Source: a bacterium (GTDB lineage Bacteria; Krumholzibacteriota; Krumholzibacteriia; JACNKJ01). From it: a stretch of DNA of 64,000 nt. The notes under the pieces are model-generated. The model saw only the letters and a program-made list of their open reading frames with translations, was not told where the DNA came from and searched no databases. The position numbers and the translations under genes were made by a program. Shown here piece after piece: positions 60,359 to 64,000 of the stretch (position 1 is the first letter of the stretch; each line of letters begins with the position of its first letter). The stretch spans positions 62,001 through 126,000 of the forward strand of contig JAAEPZ010001024.1 of assembly GCA_024231955.1 (NCBI GenBank), written 5' to 3'.

Positions 60359-61714
60359 ATGAGCTACCGTCAGACAACCAGCCGATTACTGACTGCAACA
60401 CTGCTGATTCTCATCGCATCTCTTCAGGTGCTCGCCCAACCTGGCACCACGACGGTGAAGACATGGGTCGAACGCAGCGTCCACCCCCTTGACTCTATCC
60501 AGCCCGGTTCGGCAATGCTCGACCTGGCCCCTCTGGACGAAATGGTCGGGGATGCCCGCCTCGCCTTGCTTGGCGAGAGTCGACACGATGCCCATGAGCA
60601 ATTTCTTCTCAAACACAGGATCATCGAATACCTGGTGGCCGAAAAAGGGTTCACGGTTCTGGCGATGGAGGAGAGCATGCCCTGCGCCCGACGTCTCAAT
60701 GACTGGGTTCTGGGCGGACCGGGAGACCCCGCGGAGTTGGCTGACGCGATGTCGGCCTGGTTCATCTGGAACACCGAGGAGGTTCTGGACCTGTTGATGT
60801 GGGTACGCACCTGGAATCAGGACCCCGCGCACCAGAACAAGGTGAGTTTTCACGGTCTCGACATCATGGACCCCCTCCCCGCCGTCGCCGACCTGACGCA
60901 GTACCTGACCAGAGTGGATCCTGCGGCGGTCGATCTCCTCAACTCGATTAAACTCGATCCGTTCAACGACCTCATGTGGCCCCTCACCGCCGACAACTAC
61001 CGGGCACTGACCGCTGAACGGAGACAGGCGCTCCTTGACGGGTTCGAGACCCTTCATAAGCGGATCGCGGACGGACGGGATGCGTACATCAGCCGCTCAT
61101 CGCATAACGAGTACGAGGATCACCTGCGCCTGGGGCTGAACATGAAACAGTCGCACGAGATGTTCGAGGTCATGATTCGCGATGATTTCCTGGAGACGGG
61201 CCATGTCCGCGAACGGGCCATGGCGGGCAACGCCCTGTGGCTCCTCGATGAGCGCCATCAGGGGGAGAAGCTGATCATCTGGGCGCACAATCTGCATGTG
61301 GCGCGGGACACGTTCGATCTGAACATCCCCAACCGCCCACCCACCAGTGGGATGATCCCCATGGGTTGCCGTCTTGGCGATCAGTTGGGCGACGACATGG
61401 TGACGATCGGATTCACCTTCGGTCGGGGAACGGAGCGAGATCAACCGTTGCCCCCCGCCGGACCCGATTCCGTGGATGGCGTTCTGGCCTCGGCGGGCTT
61501 GCCGCAATGCTTCATCGACCTGCGTCTTGCGCCTGCGGGTCCGGTGGGCGACTGGTTCAACACCCGCCGGGAGATGCGCGCCGAAGGGGGCGTTGCCGAA
61601 CTGGTCCCCGCACACGCTTTCGATCTGCTCATCTTTGTCGACGAGTTGACCAATACCCGATTCACCAGCGGAGCTGTCGAGCGCTTCAATCTGATGCGGA
61701 GCGGTGATCGGTAG
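60359..61714 (+). CDS. Exported erythromycin-esterase-family protein
   Basis: A 451-residue protein with a signal peptide and AAGGGAG before the ATG. The Ere family signatures are present: GESRHDAHEQF near residue 72 (including the catalytic-type His), AMEES, HGLDIMD and WAHNLHVA. True macrolide esterases EreA/EreB are about 400 residues and cytoplasmic. The signal peptide and lack of context mean the substrate is unknown and resistance should not be assumed. Confidence 0.85.
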   Translation: MSYRQTTSRLLTATLLILIASLQVLAQPGTTTVKTWVERSVHPLDSIQPGSAMLDLAPLDEMVGDARLALLGESRHDAHEQFLLKHRIIEYLVAEKGFTVLAMEESMPCARRLNDWVLGGPGDPAELADAMSAWFIWNTEEVLDLLMWVRTWNQDPAHQNKVSFHGLDIMDPLPAVADLTQYLTRVDPAAVDLLNSIKLDPFNDLMWPLTADNYRALTAERRQALLDGFETLHKRIADGRDAYISRSSHNEYEDHLRLGLNMKQSHEMFEVMIRDDFLETGHVRERAMAGNALWLLDERHQGEKLIIWAHNLHVARDTFDLNIPNRPPTSGMIPMGCRLGDQLGDDMVTIGFTFGRGTERDQPLPPAGPDSVDGVLASAGLPQCFIDLRLAPAGPVGDWFNTRREMRAEGGVAELVPAHAFDLLIFVDELTNTRFTSGAVERFNLMRSGDR

Positions 61715-61848
61715 GGTCCGTGATCCGCTTTGTAGTAACCTTTCCGGTCTTCATGTGTGAAATCCATATCGAACTCACTTGGATTGCACCCACGCTTCAT
61801 GGCATCCTGACGCCACCTCGCCCACCATCTCAGCCCGGAAGGCCCTCC

Positions 61849-63873
61849 ATGTCCGATTCAAACCGTCCCGCAACATCGTTCCGAGGTATTGTGAGCCTGA
61901 TCACCCTGATCATCATCTGCCTCGCCCCCCTGCACGTCATGGCCGGCAGCAAAAAGAGCTCTCAACCCGCAGGCGAGTATGTAGTCCACTTTCGCGATCG
62001 CGCCGTCGATCTCGAACCCTACCTGCAGAGCTATCCATACGTCGTAACGAATGTCGATCTCAAGAACGGGTCGTTGCTCTATTTCGATACGCAATCCGAT
62101 GGAGAGTGGTTGTGCCATCTTCCGATATCGGCGGAGGGTGAGCTGTCGCTGGGTCGGGGTCGTAAAATCGGCGACACCGACTGGTCGCTCCGCAGCTGGT
62201 GGAATGGGGAATTCAACCCGGCCGACGACCTCTTCTACTTCTCTTCGGACGAGGCCAACGACGAACACACCAACGTCTATACACTGGATCTGAACTCGGG
62301 TGAGATCAAGCAGGTCACCCGCAGCGACTACACCTACGCCTGGGGCTTGTCCGCTGACGGCCGGTACCTGGCCTACGTCGATCGCACGGGTCTGCAGGAG
62401 CCGTTCGTCAGCACGCTCAGAGTGCTCGATCTGGTTACTGGCGCCGAGCGGGCCATCCTGGACGACGCCGCCAGCGCCGACCGCTTCACCTGGAGCGAAA
62501 TACCATTCACCGCCGACAACAGGAATGTGATCGTCACCGTCCAGCATGACACCAATCGACGCACCACGAGCCTCGCTCTGGTCAACCTGGATAACCCTTC
62601 GCTCGATTACATCCACGAACCGCGCGTGGAGCGTTTCGGCGTCGACATACTCAAGGGTTGGATTGACGACCACACATTCGTTTTCCAATCCTCCGAGACC
62701 GGCTTCACCAACTCCTACCTCTGCGATCTGAATGCGCGCGCGGTGCGGCAACTCACCGATTACCGGGAGAACACCAGCTCGGTTCACCTGCTGGAGACCG
62801 AACCGCCCACCTTGCTCGTGCCGGTGAAACGACCCCATGAAACCGATCTTCAGCTGCTTGATGCACGCACGGGCGAGCTGCTTCACCACGAGGTGATCGG
62901 ATCGGCGATGAGCATCAAGGATGATTTCGGAAACCAGGCAATCATGTCCCGCGTCGATCTGGTGACGCCGTTCAAACTTGAGCGGCTGAACATCAAACAG
63001 CGTCGCGGCAAGTGGTCGTTCGGGTGGGAGCCGTTCATCTCCATGCCGCAAGCGCTGGCGAAGCAACTCGTCAACTGCAAACCGGAGAAGGTATCCTATC
63101 CGACATTCGACAAGACGGACGACGGCTCGCAGCGTATGCTCCACGCCTTCTATATGGAGCCGCTGGTCCAACCCGTCGACGAAAACCGCCTGGTCATCAT
63201 CATGTCCTTCTACGGGGGCGGCAACTACTTCAGCAAACGGTCGCACATTCTCGGCGGCCTGGGCATCGCCTTCATGAGTCCATCGCCCCGCGGCTGCGGC
63301 GGCTTCGGCGCCGAGTTCAAGAGCCTCAACGATGGCGATCTTGGTGGCGACGAGATCATTGACGTCTTCTACGCCGCACGCTGGCTGGTCGAGGAGAAGG
63401 GCTACAAACCGTCGCAGATAGGTGTGATCGGCGGCAGCCACGGCGGCTACGCGACCATGCGCTGCCTCACCTTCCCGACGGAAACCAACGGTCGCAACGA
63501 AAACTTCGATTTCGGCTTCGGCATCAGCCACGCCGGGTTCTGCGACATCACCACCTTCTACGACACCTGCAACATCCCCGACTGGGTTGTCCTTGAAGCC
63601 GGTGACCCGGCAACCGAATTCGACAAGCTCATGGAGCGCTCGCCCATCAGTCATGTCGAGCGGCTGCGTGCGCCGCTGCTGCTCACGCATGGGGTCAATG
63701 ACTGGCGCGTGCCGATCAGCGAGAGTCGACGCTTCGCGGAGGCCGCGAAGGCGATCGGCGCACCCGTAACGCTGGTGGAGTTTCCCGGCCAGGGTCACGG
63801 CATCTCCGGCCTGGCCAACAACCTGAACTACTACCAGGCGATCGTCGATTTTCTGGAGGCGTTGCCGCGCTAG
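61849..63873 (+). CDS. Exported S9 prolyl-oligopeptidase-family peptidase
   Basis: A 674-residue exported peptidase; ATG at 61849 with GGAAGG six bases upstream, then a signal peptide. An N-terminal seven-bladed propeller (FSSDEANDEHTNVYTLDL, SADGRYLAYVDRTG) caps a C-terminal alpha/beta hydrolase with nucleophile GGSHGGY, Asp in HGVNDWRVP and His in GQGHGI. It cleaves short peptides, often after Pro or other small residues. It lies 134 bases after the esterase gene on the same strand. A hairpin follows at 63901. Confidence 0.92.
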   Translation: MSDSNRPATSFRGIVSLITLIIICLAPLHVMAGSKKSSQPAGEYVVHFRDRAVDLEPYLQSYPYVVTNVDLKNGSLLYFDTQSDGEWLCHLPISAEGELSLGRGRKIGDTDWSLRSWWNGEFNPADDLFYFSSDEANDEHTNVYTLDLNSGEIKQVTRSDYTYAWGLSADGRYLAYVDRTGLQEPFVSTLRVLDLVTGAERAILDDAASADRFTWSEIPFTADNRNVIVTVQHDTNRRTTSLALVNLDNPSLDYIHEPRVERFGVDILKGWIDDHTFVFQSSETGFTNSYLCDLNARAVRQLTDYRENTSSVHLLETEPPTLLVPVKRPHETDLQLLDARTGELLHHEVIGSAMSIKDDFGNQAIMSRVDLVTPFKLERLNIKQRRGKWSFGWEPFISMPQALAKQLVNCKPEKVSYPTFDKTDDGSQRMLHAFYMEPLVQPVDENRLVIIMSFYGGGNYFSKRSHILGGLGIAFMSPSPRGCGGFGAEFKSLNDGDLGGDEIIDVFYAARWLVEEKGYKPSQIGVIGGSHGGYATMRCLTFPTETNGRNENFDFGFGISHAGFCDITTFYDTCNIPDWVVLEAGDPATEFDKLMERSPISHVERLRAPLLLTHGVNDWRVPISESRRFAEAAKAIGAPVTLVEFPGQGHGISGLANNLNYYQAIVDFLEALPR

Positions 63874-63900
63874 CGACAACTCGCTTGATCCCGTCCGCTC

Positions 63901-63928
63901 ACCCGGCGCTCAACCGGAAGCGCCGGGT
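63901..63928 (+). terminator. Terminator after the S9 peptidase gene
   Basis: A perfect 10-base-pair stem (ACCCGGCGCT and its complement) with an 8-base loop. The T run (TTTTT) begins about 12 bases later, so it may be only partly effective. The last 70 bases of the window are AT-rich and show no gene. Confidence 0.6.
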
Positions 63929-64000
63929 AGGTGTCGGCATTTTTGACATCCATTCGGTATCCAGTTTTACTTGAAGCCGCCAATCTGGTATGATAAATAT

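Noticed and set aside
61858..63879. A 673-codon minus-strand frame opposite the S9 peptidase
   Set aside because: The plus strand has the catalytic motifs and signal peptide; the minus-strand translation has none.
1..64000. CRISPR arrays, tRNA or rRNA genes, insertion sequences, prophage or integrase genes
   Set aside because: No regularly spaced repeats, no conserved RNA sequences, and no transposase or integrase motifs were found on either strand.

Overview
The window looks like a chromosome segment of an uncultured, moderately GC-rich, Gram-negative bacterium of the FCB superphylum, for example Eisenbacteria, Krumholzibacteriota or Latescibacterota. The clues are an alternative complex III locus, a clade II (Sec-exported) nitrous oxide reductase cluster, secreted beta-helix and LVIVD proteins ending in FlgD-like (type IX-like) sorting domains, and many lipoproteins and outer-membrane proteins. 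I found no rRNA, tRNA, CRISPR array, transposase or phage gene. The phylum is inferred from gene content only.

Layout. 1-5 kb: tail of an unseen gene, a leucine-rich-repeat lipoprotein, thioredoxin on the minus strand, a large lipoprotein whose frame continues past its TAG stop, and a small Cys-rich lipoprotein. 5-28.4 kb: one unbroken minus-strand respiratory block. Read in transcription order it is nosZ, two diheme cytochromes c, nosB, nosD, nosG, nosH, nosF, nosL, nosY, a promoter region with two palindromes, actA-B-C-D-E-F, a small membrane protein, cytochrome oxidase subunits II and I, and a TonB receptor with a copper-receptor-like CxxxM motif. 29-31 kb: an overlapping ECF sigma, anti-sigma and Cys-repeat protein operon. 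31-35 kb: an outer-membrane-protein remnant, a secreted protein, a beta-propeller protein and a BlaR/BlaI-type pair with two perfect or near-perfect operators. 35.5-42 kb: a CzcCBA/Cus-type metal efflux operon with a clear sigma-70 promoter. 42-48 kb: secreted surface proteins. 48-54 kb: MsrA, a CoA-transferase/GNAT/histone-deacetylase triple fusion and a PD40-TPR protein. 54-64 kb: a zinc ribbon, an overlooked 39-residue secreted peptide gene, CadC-like, response-regulator, RHH and membrane LuxR regulators, an erythromycin-esterase-like protein and an S9 peptidase.

Main result. The oxidase genes at the end of the ACIII operon are not a working terminal oxidase. Subunit I keeps its three heme histidines but has lost the HPEVY His and Tyr, one of the HH pair, and the D- and K-channel acid, Glu and Lys. 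Subunit II has lost both CuA cysteines and the CuA histidine but keeps its heme c. NosZ in the same strand block has an intact CuA site. I infer that ACIII plus this pseudo-oxidase is a quinol-to-cytochrome c module feeding N2O reduction, with the TonB receptor supplying copper.

Second result. Three secreted proteins (31284-31979, 42236-42931 and the 39-residue ORF 55042-55161) all end exactly in T-W-x-x-(V/L/I)-K-x-L-Y followed by the stop codon. This may be a C-terminal sorting or processing tag.
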